From an uncultured Lewinella sp. (GTDB lineage: Bacteria > Bacteroidota > Bacteroidia > Chitinophagales > Saprospiraceae), in NCBI GenBank assembly GCA_913057785.1, contig CAJXPD010000063.1, forward strand, positions 1 through 41,646: DNA of 41,646 nt, read 5' to 3'. Numbering within the stretch: the stretch's first letter is position 1; each line of letters starts with the position of its first letter. A program made the translations under genes and the position numbers. The notes below the pieces were generated by a model. The model was not told where the DNA came from, ran no database searches, and worked only from the letters and a program-made list of their open reading frames with translations. Shown in pieces: positions 8,357-17,596 of this stretch.

Positions 8357-9901
8357 TCAAGCCCTTTTCTCCTCTCCCTTCATCCCTAATCCATTCTCAA
8401 TCAAGTTCAACATCTTGATGGTAGCTTTGATGGCAGCCACTCCCTGGTCTGAGTCCAAGCCAGTCGTTTTTACCTGCTTATCATTCATTTCCCAGGTGAT
8501 GGTGGTGCGACAAAGGGCGTGGGTCTCTCCCCCGGGAGGAATGACGACCTTATAGTCAATTAGGGTAGGGTAGGGCTTCTCAAGGCGTTCGTAAATGCGC
8601 CAAAGGGCATTCATGAAGGCATCGTATTGCCCATCTCCGGAAGCCGTTTCTTCATGCAGTTGACCATCAATTTCTATGCTAAGGGTGGCCATGGATCGAA
8701 GCCCGGCGGCTACGGACAGCGCATAGTTCTTGACAATGATTTGCTGCTTGATGGGCATACTTTCCAGTACGTCGGCAATGATATACGGTAAGTCTGCTTG
8801 TGTAACAACTTCCTTCCGGTCACCTAGCTCATTGATCTTGCGAGTGAGCTTGCGCATAGACTCGGTATCTAGTTCGATACCCAGTTCATCCAGATTTTTC
8901 TTAATACTGGCTTTACCCGCCAATTTTCCTAAAGCATAGGTGCGCTTACGATCGAAGCGTTCCGGGTGTAGATCATTGAAATAGAGGTTGTTTTTATTGT
9001 CTCCATCAGCATGAATACCACTCGTCTGGGTAAACACATTCTCTCCGATCAAAGGCTTGTTGGGCGGGATGCGAATGCCGGAGAAAGATTCCACCATCTT
9101 GCTTACTGCAAAAAGCTTTTTCTCATTGACATTCATCTCATGGTGCAGCATGTCCTTTACCACCCCAATTACACTTGACAGCGGTACATTACCTGCTCTC
9201 TCTCCTAGGCCATTCAGTGTAGTATGCAAACAGTTAATTCCAGCTTTGACAGCGGTGTAAATATTTGCGGTAGCTAGATCATAGTCGTTATGGGCGTGAA
9301 AATCAAATTGTACGCCAGGGAAGCGGCTTAGCATTTGTCCACAAAAATCCCCAGCTTCATCTGGATTGAGGATGCCCAAGGTATCAGGCAACATAATCCT
9401 TGCTACCTCTTTTTTGGCGAGGGCTTCTACCATCTGAAAGACATAGGAAGGACTATTTCGCATACCATTCGACCAATCCTCTAGATAGATGTTAACGGTG
9501 ATGCCCATTTTCTTGGCATGCTCAATCACTTCAGCAATACCTTCTAGGTGCTCTTCTGGCGTCTTGCGCAATTGTTCTTGGCAGTGCTTAAGGGAGCCTT
9601 TGCATAGTAGGTTAATCACTTGTCCACCTACCTCTTTAATCCAGGTTAAAGAACGATCTTTATCCACGAAACCTAGAATTTCTACCCGTTCGCCGTATCC
9701 ATTGGCATTCGCCCAATTTAAAATCTTCTTGGCCCCTTGGAATTCGCCATCAGAAACGAGTGCTGAGGCGATCTCAATACGATCTACCTTTAACTCCTCA
9801 AGCAATAACTTGGCGACCCGCAATTTCTCACTGTCGGTAAAAGATACGCCAGATGTTTGTTCACCATCTCGTAGGGTGGTGTCCATCACCGTGATTTTCA
9901 T
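8357..9901 (-). CDS. cimA: (R)-citramalate synthase
   Basis: A HMGL-like TIM-barrel enzyme of about 514 residues that condenses pyruvate and acetyl-CoA to (R)-citramalate, the first step of the threonine-independent isoleucine route. The start at 9901 (MKITVMDTTLRDGEQ) places the catalytic Arg-Asp at the N-terminus; an upstream start at 10039 would add 46 atypical residues. Blocks VDRIEIASA, NIYLEDWSNGMRNSP, DFHAHNDYD (metal His) and NGLGERAGN are seen. NIYLEDW and NLLCKGS resemble the pyruvate-selecting residues of Leptospira CimA more than LeuA. The C-terminal regulatory domain has DGQYDAFMNAL and DYKVVIPPGGETHAL, also like Leptospira CimA, so isoleucine feedback control is plausible. The leader has a perfect -7 element (TATTTTTG, minus strand at 10015-10022) without a well-spaced -33. 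No other isoleucine genes are adjacent. Confidence 0.85.
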   Translation of the reverse strand: MKITVMDTTLRDGEQTSGVSFTDSEKLRVAKLLLEELKVDRIEIASALVSDGEFQGAKKILNWANANGYGERVEILGFVDKDRSLTWIKEVGGQVINLLCKGSLKHCQEQLRKTPEEHLEGIAEVIEHAKKMGITVNIYLEDWSNGMRNSPSYVFQMVEALAKKEVARIMLPDTLGILNPDEAGDFCGQMLSRFPGVQFDFHAHNDYDLATANIYTAVKAGINCLHTTLNGLGERAGNVPLSSVIGVVKDMLHHEMNVNEKKLFAVSKMVESFSGIRIPPNKPLIGENVFTQTSGIHADGDNKNNLYFNDLHPERFDRKRTYALGKLAGKASIKKNLDELGIELDTESMRKLTRKINELGDRKEVVTQADLPYIIADVLESMPIKQQIIVKNYALSVAAGLRSMATLSIEIDGQLHEETASGDGQYDAFMNALWRIYERLEKPYPTLIDYKVVIPPGGETHALCRTTITWEMNDKQVKTTGLDSDQGVAAIKATIKMLNLIENGLGMKGEEKRA

Positions 9902-10062
9902 GGCCTCAACATTTGTAGAATACCCTTGGTGGAGGTATTCCAAATTTCGATATAGAAAATTGAAAAGCTTAGTTGCAAAGCCGACAACGGCACTAAGCAG
10001 ATGGTTAGGGAAAGCAAAAATATAAACCTTCTTTGACAAATGAAATAGTCAGTAGAGAGGGA

Positions 10063-10419
10063 TTAGGCTTTTCTGCCGGAAAAATACAGCCAGCCTAATG
10101 CAATGCCAGCGATTAATAGACCAAGGAATTCACGGGTAAGCTCTACATGTGGGGATTCTGCTTTCATGCTCCCTGTAATGGTCGGCATACCCATATTGAC
10201 CCAGTTGATAAAATCAGGCAGTAAGGTGGCCATCCAAATGACTACAATGGCTAGACCTCCTATGGTCGCATATTTATGGTTCCTACCTGCTGCCGATAAC
10301 CCAAAAAGCAGTGCTATATAGATATAAAAAGCTACCCATGCCCAAGGGTCTACGTCATTGAGTTGAACTACCGCAAAAAGTACAAATAGCGCACTGAGAA
10401 CGATCTTTACAGTTTTCAT
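10063..10419 (-). CDS. TMEM220-like small membrane protein
   Basis: A 118-residue protein with about four hydrophobic segments (residues 5-20, 30-45, 52-70 and 98-114). The N-terminal VQLNDVDPWAWV motif is the signature of the TMEM220 family found in animals and bacteria; its function is unknown. It is followed on the minus strand by the cimA leader (about 160 bp) and preceded by the TonB receptor gene, whose stop is 53 bp upstream. The short spacing allows read-through from the receptor promoter, but a near-consensus -7 box (TAGGTTTA) also lies about 30 nt before its ATG. Confidence 0.7.
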   Translation of the reverse strand: MKTVKIVLSALFVLFAVVQLNDVDPWAWVAFYIYIALLFGLSAAGRNHKYATIGGLAIVVIWMATLLPDFINWVNMGMPTITGSMKAESPHVELTREFLGLLIAGIALGWLYFSGRKA

Positions 10420-10472
10420 ATTTCTTATGTTTTATGTTGGACTTTCGTTGTAAACCTAAGTTTGTTTCCAGA

Positions 10473-12827
10473 TCAGAAGGAGACTCTATAGCTTAAAATA
10501 GGGATGATGGTCAACTGATTCTTAACGATAACCTCTCCTAGCAAGGGATCGAAGTAACTGAAGGCTATGTTCTTTCGATTGGTGAGGTTTTGAATATCTA
10601 AAGACCAGGTATTGCTACTAGTACCTTTACTAGTTTTGTAATATATCCGAAGATCTGTGCGGAAGTAGTCCTTCTGCTGTTCGGTAAAAGCCAGATCATC
10701 AATAAAGATCGTGCTACCACTATCAATAGAGGCCGCTACATCTATAGGGGTCGCTCTAAATCCCCCGACATAGGCTATTCGGCCATTTAGACCTAGCCTA
10801 CGATCTTTGTTTTTACGCCCCTGCCAGTTCCATTCTTTTCCTAGAGTAGCATTGAAAATATAGTTGCCGTTAAAGCGAGAATCTCTTGCAATTTCATCGC
10901 TTCCGGTGTAGGTTGATTCATACAAGCTGGCGTTGATCAGATAGTAGAGCCCCGACGTAACAAACTTCTGCAGGCTCAATTCTACTCCATAATTGTCACC
11001 TGTCCCCGCATTAATCAATGGAAAAGCCACACCAGTGGCTTGTTGATTAATAGCGGAAAAAGAATTCTTAGTATTTCCAGCAATGGGAACATCAAAGAGG
11101 CGCTGATAATACACCTCTCCACGCAGCACCGTTGTAGGAGCGGGATGGTATTCATACCCCAAAACCAGATGATGGGCACGAGTGAAATCTAAATCTTCGT
11201 TGGACTGGTCATTGATAGTGACGGCAAAGTACAGTTCAGGCTGCTGAAGTTGACTATGGAGACCATAGGAAAGACTTAGTTCGTGCTGTGGACTGGCAGT
11301 CCACTCTAAGGAAGCCCTTGGCTCCACAGAGCTACTGCCGTTGAAATCAAAGTAAGCCAACTGAAGCCCAGTGTTGAACCGCCATCGCTTTCCTAAAATA
11401 GACTGAAGGTTTACATAGGGTTGGTAGAGCCAACCTCCGCCGGCTCTATCCCCTCTTCCACCGATTGGGGCTTCAGGAGCATTTAGGTCAAAGCTCTGAT
11501 TAAGTAAATGGATGCCCGTTCGGATTTTATTGCGAGCAGAAAGTTTGTGTTGATAAAAGCTGTGAATGGACAGTTTTTCTTGCTGATAATAGTCCGATTC
11601 CCAGGGCTGAGGCTCTAAGTCAGTATCCAAGATTTCGGCTACTCGACTGCTGGTCAGGGCAGATACAGCTACGCTAGTTCTCCAGTTGCCTTTTGATCCG
11701 ACAGTCTGACTATAGGTGGCTCCTAAGGCTCCCATTTTGGAGGCATAGTCGATGTCAAAACGATCCTTATTCTCATCCCATAGGGTCGAATCTCGTTCCG
11801 CATTGAAGATATTATCACTTAATCCGCCCATGCCGAAAATGGTCAGCCGTCCACCCTGCTTGTTGGGGAAAACAAGATTGAATGATAAGTCCTGGAAGGA
11901 AATATCTTCATCACCAACGGGAACTCCCATAAGGCTCAATAAGCCGACAAAAGAGTACCTGTAGTTGACGAGATAGGACGCGTCAGTATCATCATTGATG
12001 GGGCCTTCGGAGGAGAGTTCTAAGCCGATCAAGCCTGCTTGTGCTGTGAATTCATGTTTTTGATTGTTCCCAGCGCGGAGGTACATATCCATCACTCCAG
12101 ATAGAGCATTCCCATAGGATACGGGGAAGGCCCCTGTATGGAAATAAGAGGTTCCCAATAATTGAGCACTGAGGATATTCACTCCTCCTCCATTGGCGGT
12201 AGTCTGGTCACTAAAAGTACCGGCATTGGGTGTGTGATTGGGGTTGACGATGTCGACACCTTCTAATCGCCATAGGATGTTATTGGGAGATTGGCCCCGG
12301 ATGGATATCCCATTGGCTTGGTCATTGGTTTGAACTACCCCGGAAAAAGTACTAGCCAGCCGCGCTGGATCAAAAAAGGTGGCGGGGAAGCGAAGGGTTT
12401 CCTCCACGGTGAGGGTTTTTACCGTAGGTGCCATACTTTGTATATCGCTCCTTTGTGCTCGTACAACGACAGCCTCAATGTCGGAAAATGATTCTGTCAA
12501 CTCAATTTCCAATACCAATTCTTTCCCGCTTTCCAGCAACAGCTCGGTGAGCGTCTGTGACTGATAGCCCAGATAACTGACCTGTGCTTGATAACGTCCA
12601 ACAGGGACTTTCGGAAGCTCAAATTTTCCCAGACTATCTGTACTAGTCCCTAAATCCGTTTCGAGTAGCACGACCGTCGCTCCAATTAAGGGGGCTCCTG
12701 TATCACCATCAGTAACCTTTCCCCGAATTGTTTCTGTGTACACCTGCCCCAATAAAGGAGCAGAGAGCCAGAGAAAAAACAAGAAAGTAAACGAGAATCT
12801 TGAGACTCGGATGACGCCTTTTTTCAT
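10473..12827 (-). CDS. TonB-dependent outer-membrane receptor
   Basis: A 784-residue receptor. After the signal peptide (about 1-28) comes a CarboxypepD_reg-like domain (GKVTDGDTGAPLIGATVVL, to about residue 110), common in Bacteroidota transporters. The plug follows at about 120-230 with IRGQSPNNILWRLEGVDI. The rest is a 22-strand-type barrel ending in an aromatic residue (ILSYRVSF), the usual signal for outer-membrane insertion. It takes up an unknown ligand using TonB-ExbBD energy. No SusD-like lipoprotein gene is next to it, so it does not look like a classical polysaccharide locus; a siderophore, peptide or cofactor is possible. A well-spaced promoter lies upstream. A thioredoxin-lipoprotein gene diverges on the other side. 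Confidence 0.92.
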   Translation of the reverse strand: MKKGVIRVSRFSFTFLFFLWLSAPLLGQVYTETIRGKVTDGDTGAPLIGATVVLLETDLGTSTDSLGKFELPKVPVGRYQAQVSYLGYQSQTLTELLLESGKELVLEIELTESFSDIEAVVVRAQRSDIQSMAPTVKTLTVEETLRFPATFFDPARLASTFSGVVQTNDQANGISIRGQSPNNILWRLEGVDIVNPNHTPNAGTFSDQTTANGGGVNILSAQLLGTSYFHTGAFPVSYGNALSGVMDMYLRAGNNQKHEFTAQAGLIGLELSSEGPINDDTDASYLVNYRYSFVGLLSLMGVPVGDEDISFQDLSFNLVFPNKQGGRLTIFGMGGLSDNIFNAERDSTLWDENKDRFDIDYASKMGALGATYSQTVGSKGNWRTSVAVSALTSSRVAEILDTDLEPQPWESDYYQQEKLSIHSFYQHKLSARNKIRTGIHLLNQSFDLNAPEAPIGGRGDRAGGGWLYQPYVNLQSILGKRWRFNTGLQLAYFDFNGSSSVEPRASLEWTASPQHELSLSYGLHSQLQQPELYFAVTINDQSNEDLDFTRAHHLVLGYEYHPAPTTVLRGEVYYQRLFDVPIAGNTKNSFSAINQQATGVAFPLINAGTGDNYGVELSLQKFVTSGLYYLINASLYESTYTGSDEIARDSRFNGNYIFNATLGKEWNWQGRKNKDRRLGLNGRIAYVGGFRATPIDVAASIDSGSTIFIDDLAFTEQQKDYFRTDLRIYYKTSKGTSSNTWSLDIQNLTNRKNIAFSYFDPLLGEVIVKNQLTIIPILSYRVSF

Positions 12828-12844
12828 AAACCGGAACTTTGGCC

Positions 12845-12876
12845 TAAAGATAGAGTATTAGCCGCTACGAAAACAA
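12845..12876 (-). promoter_or_regulatory. Bacteroidota-type promoter of the TonB receptor gene
   Basis: On the minus strand there is TTG (12874-12876), a 21-nt spacer and TATCTTTA (12845-12852), matching TTG-N19-21-TAnnTTTG at all but the last base. It lies 18 nt upstream of the receptor start codon, so the 5' leader would be very short. Confidence 0.5.
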
Positions 12877-13084
12877 GACTTTTGTCACCATGTGGTCAAT
12901 ATTCAAGGGTGTCATGCCGAGGGTTCTTTAGCCTGATACTTGGATGGCTGAGGATTGTACTGGATTTGACTTAATTCCTCGCTACAAGCTCGAATGGATC
13001 GGTTTAATTCGGCCAAGTTTGCAGCATTTTGTACTTTCGGGCTTTAATAAAATAGGTACAGATCAACGAAAAATAGATAATCCT

Positions 13085-14554
13085 ATGAAACGTTTATGGT
13101 TCATAATCAGTGTGATGCTTGTTATTGCTGCCTGTTCTGCTAAGGACCCAGCACAACAAACATCAACAGGCGGTACAGCTGCTAGCAACGGACCCATTAT
13201 CTCTGCAGTAGCAAGTGGCCCGGCCGACATTAATATACAGGTACAAGGCTTAAGTGGTGGCGTAGCTAAATTGATTGGGGTGTATGCAGAAAACCGATAT
13301 CTAGCAGATTCTTCGGCCGTAGATGCCAATGGTAAGTTTAGATTCGCTAATCCCAATGGTTATACTCCGGGTCTTTTCTTTGTATTACTTCCTGACAACT
13401 CCAATTTTCAACTGCTTTTAGATCAGGATCAGGAAATGAATGTGGTCACGCAATCTGGAGCAATGGCTGCCACCATGCAGGTGACAGGGAGTTTGGATAA
13501 TGAGCTGATGTATCAAAGTTTTGCCTTCGAGCGAGAGCAAAGAGCAAAATTTGATCCGATCTCTCAACGTATGAAGCAACTCACACCTGGTACACCAGAG
13601 CACACGCAGGCAAAAGCACAATTTGATGCTGAAATTGCCAAGCGAAAAGGATACTTGGATAATCTCCAGAAAGAACATCCCAATTCCTTTTTCACAAAAT
13701 TCAAAATTGCAGGCCAGAATCCTGAACTTAAGGAGTTTAAGAATCCAGATGGCTCCACGGATCAATATGCGCAGGTGCACTACTTCAGAACACACATGTG
13801 GGATAATGTAGATTTTAATGATGAGCGCTTGGTTCGTACGCCGGTTATCTTGAACAAACTGAAGCGATACCTTACAGAATTAACCGTACAACATCCAGAC
13901 TCGCTAAATTTGGCGGCAGATTTCTTGCTACAGAAAGTCTTGAACAAGCCGGAATACTTTAAATTCTTTGCCAATTGGATCACCCTACAATATGAGCCGA
14001 CTAAGACGACTCTAATGGATCCAGAGGCTGTGTTTACTCATATGGTACAAACTTATTTCACCTATGAAAGGGCTTTCTGGTCAGATTCTGTACAGGTGCA
14101 TGGTTTGCAGTTGCGGGCACATGAAATGTCAGCCAGTTTGGTGGGCAAACAAGGTCCCAACGTTACCGCAAAGGATCAGAATGGGCAAACAAGGTCACTA
14201 CTAGACTCTAAGAAGCCATATATCGTTGTGTATATGTATGATCCCAACTGCGATAACTGTGCCATTGAGACGCCAAAATTGGCTCAATTCTATCAGGCCA
14301 ATAAAAGCCTGGTCGATGTCTTTGGGATTGTGCTAAATACAAATGACCAAGAGTGGAAAAATTACATTGCTAAAAATGGCTTACAGGAGTGGACTCATGT
14401 CTATGATCCCACGAATCGAGCTATTTACGCTACCTACTTTGTGGATCATACCCCAGAGATTTACGTGCTTAACCCGGATCGCAAGATCATCGCCAAGAAC
14501 TTGAAGACGGAGCAGATTGCGGAGGTGATCAATAGAGATCAATCGGGAAGCTAG
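13085..14554 (+). CDS. Thioredoxin-like lipoprotein (DUF4369/DUF5106-type redoxin)
   Basis: About 489 residues. The start at 13085 gives a lipoprotein signal (MKRLWFIISVMLVIAACSA, lipobox Cys about residue 17); the frame runs upstream to 12944 but that extension would bury the signal. Residues 45-135 resemble DUF4369 (beta-rich, common before redoxin domains in Bacteroidota). A helical middle region (150-350) resembles DUF5106. The C-terminal 130 residues are a thioredoxin fold with a CDNC active site in YMYDPNCDNCAIETPKLA. Likely role: membrane-tethered periplasmic disulfide reductase or electron carrier of the ResA/TlpA type. A -7-like TACTTTCG lies at 13032-13039. A strong terminator follows. 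Confidence 0.85.
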   Translation: MKRLWFIISVMLVIAACSAKDPAQQTSTGGTAASNGPIISAVASGPADINIQVQGLSGGVAKLIGVYAENRYLADSSAVDANGKFRFANPNGYTPGLFFVLLPDNSNFQLLLDQDQEMNVVTQSGAMAATMQVTGSLDNELMYQSFAFEREQRAKFDPISQRMKQLTPGTPEHTQAKAQFDAEIAKRKGYLDNLQKEHPNSFFTKFKIAGQNPELKEFKNPDGSTDQYAQVHYFRTHMWDNVDFNDERLVRTPVILNKLKRYLTELTVQHPDSLNLAADFLLQKVLNKPEYFKFFANWITLQYEPTKTTLMDPEAVFTHMVQTYFTYERAFWSDSVQVHGLQLRAHEMSASLVGKQGPNVTAKDQNGQTRSLLDSKKPYIVVYMYDPNCDNCAIETPKLAQFYQANKSLVDVFGIVLNTNDQEWKNYIAKNGLQEWTHVYDPTNRAIYATYFVDHTPEIYVLNPDRKIIAKNLKTEQIAEVINRDQSGS

Positions 14555-14591
14555 CCAGAGGGTAAGATTTACCTAAATCGTCAATTGGCCT

Positions 14592-14636
14592 CCAAACAAA
14601 AAGCCAGACCCGGAGCAGGTCTGGCTTTTTGTTTGG
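14592..14636. terminator. Strong bidirectional intrinsic terminator
   Basis: Perfect 19-bp arms (14592-14610 and 14618-14636) around a 7-nt loop. The GC-rich core GCCAGACC/GGTCTGGC is flanked by an A-tract on the left and TTTTTGTTT on the right, so it can terminate transcription in both directions. It lies between the convergent redoxin and CotH-protein genes. Confidence 0.88.
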
Positions 14637-14650
14637 TTCAAAAAACCATA

Positions 14651-16984
14651 CTATAGAATCTTTTGATGACGAAGGACCAGAAGAATCAGGCAAAGAATGA
14701 ATACTCCAGCGGCTAGACCTACTTGCATCCATTGGGATTGAATCTGTCGAATACTACTCTCGACATAGTAAGGATTGGGGAAATTCGGAGAGCCTATTCC
14801 AGATTTAATATCCCAGTTTTCGATATCACTATTATCAAGCGTGGGTAGCAGTAGGCTTAGCGTGAAGGTGGAATCTGTTGGTGGTACTTCGTAGTATACA
14901 CTATCCACCGAGGCGCCAAGCTTGGAAAACAGCTGGAGCCGCTCCTCCCGCTTGTTGATCCCAAACCCTAGTTCACCTAGTACATTATAGGCTTGAGGAA
15001 ACTGCTTCCGGAATTTTTCTTCATTTTCGCAAACCACCAAGTAGTCATTAGGGCCAAGCGTTACATCCGGGAAGACATAGGTGTTGCGTTGATCAGCCAA
15101 GGTCCAGTCCTTTAAACTCACTTCCTTATCAGATCGATTAAAAATTTCGATCCAGTCCTTGGTTTTTTTATTGTTGGGACTAATCTCATTGATCATCACC
15201 TGTCCAACCAATGGATGGATAAAGGGGACAAAAACAGCTTTAATTTGATAGCTGCTATCTGCAGCTAAGCTCAAATCAAAAGCTCTGCGTCCTTCTTCTA
15301 TATCGACGCCCTCCCAATGCGAAAATCGGTATCCATAGTCGGCAACGGCCTCGATATGGACCGGGAAATTGGCGAAATATTTGCCATCGAATCGTCTACC
15401 CGCTACCTCAATATTGCGATTAATTCGGATTCTTCCGCCAAGACTAGCCTGCGCTGATACTTCTTTGATGGCACCGGTTTTGAAACGTTCCATCAAGTGC
15501 ATACGCATGTAGTGTGGCCGTTCTGTAGCGAAGGTGCGCATCAGTTTGACATGATACTCCCAGCGCTTCTTGCTTAGCCGCCACCGCTTTAAATGTCGGC
15601 CTATTTCCGGTGCGAGTTGCTTGTGAAGATCGTCAATCTTCTTGTTGGCATTTTCGCTGGAAAAACAAGTATTTAGGTAATCCGCAAACTGATTCACAAA
15701 TTCTGCTTCAAAATCTGGGTTCTGTAGTAACTTCCTAAGAATGAAAGTACTCCAAGGAGGATTAGGCCAATGAGGACCATCCCTCTCTGTGTGGAAATCT
15801 AGACTGTTGTTATCAAAGGCCTGACTTTCGTGTAGGCCATAACCCCAGTCTGTATCATATAGAATCCAACGCCACCGGCCATCGGGGCCTTGAGGCCGCC
15901 AAAATTTTATATTCCCACCTGCATCTTGATTGTCGAAATAGATCTGAGCGATTTGATATCGCATGAAATTATCTATTTCCATCTGAGTATTGAGATAATC
16001 GTAATTGGCGGGAATACTAAGGTCATGCTTTTGTAGGAAACGAAGCATTTCTTGATAATGCTGACGGGAACCTCGCTTCTTGATCATTCGGTGCTCAATC
16101 AGGTCAATACTGTCCTTATCCGCTTCACTATGAGCCGAAACGAAGTAACGATTCACTTTTTCTCTGATATTGTATATGCCCCAATACTTACCATTGATGT
16201 ATACATGAGCTGGTCGATAGGCTTGGGTTTCTATGTCCCAGTCTGCTACTAACCCAGTCATCAAAGCATCTCGGAAGTGTGATTTTCCGAAATCACTCCC
16301 TGAATTTCGAAGTACTAAGAACTTATACTTTTTCGGATTACCTTTTCCGAAGATGGGATAATCTATCCTGCTTTGGCCATACCTTTTACGTGCCACTAAC
16401 GCCAAGGATTTTTGTGGGAAAAGGCGGCTCATCCCTCCAAATAATCGGAATCCGGTGGTGTTATTGTAAACGCAATTGCCATCCACTTCATAAATCTCCG
16501 CATGAATGGGGAACTCCCGGCGCGTCCAGAAATTAGCCCCTGGTTTTTGCCAGAGCGAATCTACTACTTGGTTCCCTTGCATGAAGATGCCTCTGACGGG
16601 GTCAAATAACATAGAAGAAGTAACGGCAAGAGAAACGACAGGAAAGCGGGTGGGCGGCTCCTCGATGAAATAAGTTTGTCCAAAATAGGCCCTACGCCCA
16701 TCTTTGGCAAAGACAACTACGCGAAGTACACTGGTTTTATCAATGCGAAAGGGACGTCGATATCTTTTGGCTCTTTTTCCGGGCTTACTTCCATTAAGCG
16801 TGTAGTAAATGGCGCCCTCGGAGGCGTGTAAGGCAATATCAACCGAATGGTCATAGAAGCCCCCTTCTTGATTGAATACCAATTCAATGGGGATCTCAGG
16901 GGATTCTTCGATTGACTGGGCCCACAATCCACCCAAAGCCAGCCAAGACAGCACCAGTAGTAAACTAATTCTCAAAATGGGCAT
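14651..16984 (-). CDS. CotH-kinase/lamin-tail-domain cell-surface protein
   Basis: A 777-residue protein. The signal peptide (MPILRISLLLVLSWLALGGL) is followed by a chitobiase/hexosaminidase C-terminal-like sandwich (about 32-105: GAIYYTLNGSKPG). A CotH protein-kinase-like domain follows (about 115-460), with NGKYWGIYNIREKVN and RWRWILYDTDWGYGL. Next are a bacterial repeat-like region (490-580), a lamin-tail domain (about 595-735: VMINEISPNN, KDWIEIFN) and a C-terminal transmembrane helix (751-770, ending RHQKIL). CotH domains are atypical secreted kinases in spore-coat and bacterial exoproteins; the Asp of DTDWG is the likely metal ligand. The C-terminal helix with a short basic tail suggests anchoring in the inner membrane or a tail-type sorting signal. 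Function is unknown; extracellular or periplasmic phosphorylation is an inference from the family. Confidence 0.85.
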   Translation of the reverse strand: MPILRISLLLVLSWLALGGLWAQSIEESPEIPIELVFNQEGGFYDHSVDIALHASEGAIYYTLNGSKPGKRAKRYRRPFRIDKTSVLRVVVFAKDGRRAYFGQTYFIEEPPTRFPVVSLAVTSSMLFDPVRGIFMQGNQVVDSLWQKPGANFWTRREFPIHAEIYEVDGNCVYNNTTGFRLFGGMSRLFPQKSLALVARKRYGQSRIDYPIFGKGNPKKYKFLVLRNSGSDFGKSHFRDALMTGLVADWDIETQAYRPAHVYINGKYWGIYNIREKVNRYFVSAHSEADKDSIDLIEHRMIKKRGSRQHYQEMLRFLQKHDLSIPANYDYLNTQMEIDNFMRYQIAQIYFDNQDAGGNIKFWRPQGPDGRWRWILYDTDWGYGLHESQAFDNNSLDFHTERDGPHWPNPPWSTFILRKLLQNPDFEAEFVNQFADYLNTCFSSENANKKIDDLHKQLAPEIGRHLKRWRLSKKRWEYHVKLMRTFATERPHYMRMHLMERFKTGAIKEVSAQASLGGRIRINRNIEVAGRRFDGKYFANFPVHIEAVADYGYRFSHWEGVDIEEGRRAFDLSLAADSSYQIKAVFVPFIHPLVGQVMINEISPNNKKTKDWIEIFNRSDKEVSLKDWTLADQRNTYVFPDVTLGPNDYLVVCENEEKFRKQFPQAYNVLGELGFGINKREERLQLFSKLGASVDSVYYEVPPTDSTFTLSLLLPTLDNSDIENWDIKSGIGSPNFPNPYYVESSIRQIQSQWMQVGLAAGVFILCLILLVLRHQKIL

Positions 16985-17153
16985 TGGTTGATCTGTGGTA
17001 CAATTTATACTATTTTAACAAAAGTTGAAAATAGGGAGGTAATTTGTTGATTTACAACCTCTCACCTTATACGCATAATTGGATAGAGTGTTCCAATCTA
17101 CGATTGGATTTAATGCCACAAGATCAATACCTGGGTTTTTAAGGAATAAGAGT

Positions 17154-17190
17154 GGAGGTTATCAGAGTCACCGATTGCTCGATAACCTCC
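17154..17190. repeat. 10-bp inverted repeat in the gap before the DUF2892 gene
   Basis: GGAGGTTATC (17154-17163) and GATAACCTCC (17181-17190) form a perfect stem with a 17-nt loop. No T-tract follows on either strand. The 278-bp gap 16985-17262 holds nothing else I recognise. It could be a weak terminator for the DUF2892 gene or a regulator-binding palindrome of the CotH gene. Confidence 0.5.
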
Positions 17191-17262
17191 GGTTTATAGA
17201 AATGGTAAACTTGTTTTCTGGGCTTATATGGCTGATTGACTGGGAGAGTGGGCCACCGTCAA

Positions 17263-17472
17263 TTATTTAGAATCTACCGGGCAGCTGCTAAGTCCAAATA
17301 CGGCATAAATAGGGCAAAAGCTAACTACACTGGTCAGAACAAAGATGCCCGCCACGGCCAACAGTACAATCCCCAACACGCCACTAATCACGTTGGTGAA
17401 AAACAAAGCAGCTACTACAACGGCGATTAATACGCGAACGATTTGGTCAGTAGAACCCATGTTCTTTTTCAT
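17263..17472 (-). CDS. DUF2892 (YgaP-like) inner-membrane protein
   Basis: A 69-residue protein made of two hydrophobic hairpin segments (about 12-30 and 32-50). MGSTDQIVRVLIAVVVAALF followed by FCPIYAVFGLSSC matches the DUF2892/YgaP-TM family, including the conserved CPxYxxxGxxxC motif. Family members are often paired with rhodanese or sulfur-metabolism genes; none is seen here. The start at 17472 is used, though Met5 is possible. A perfect -7 element (TATCTTTG, minus strand at 17550-17557) lies about 80 nt upstream. The leader between contains an 8-bp hairpin (17490-17497 with 17512-17519). Confidence 0.85.
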   Translation of the reverse strand: MKKNMGSTDQIVRVLIAVVVAALFFTNVISGVLGIVLLAVAGIFVLTSVVSFCPIYAVFGLSSCPVDSK

Positions 17473-17596
17473 ATCATGTCAGTTTTAAGCTATGGATTTT
17501 CCAGGAGGACTATCCATAGGGATTAGCGTAATGGATAATGCTTCTGAAACAAAGATAGGAGGGATGATCCTGGAAAGCAGTGACCAAAGTCACCAC

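Noticed and set aside
12944..13084. Upstream in-frame extension of the redoxin lipoprotein gene
   Set aside because: It would place 47 residues before a clear lipoprotein signal peptide, and the ATG at 13085 directly precedes that signal.
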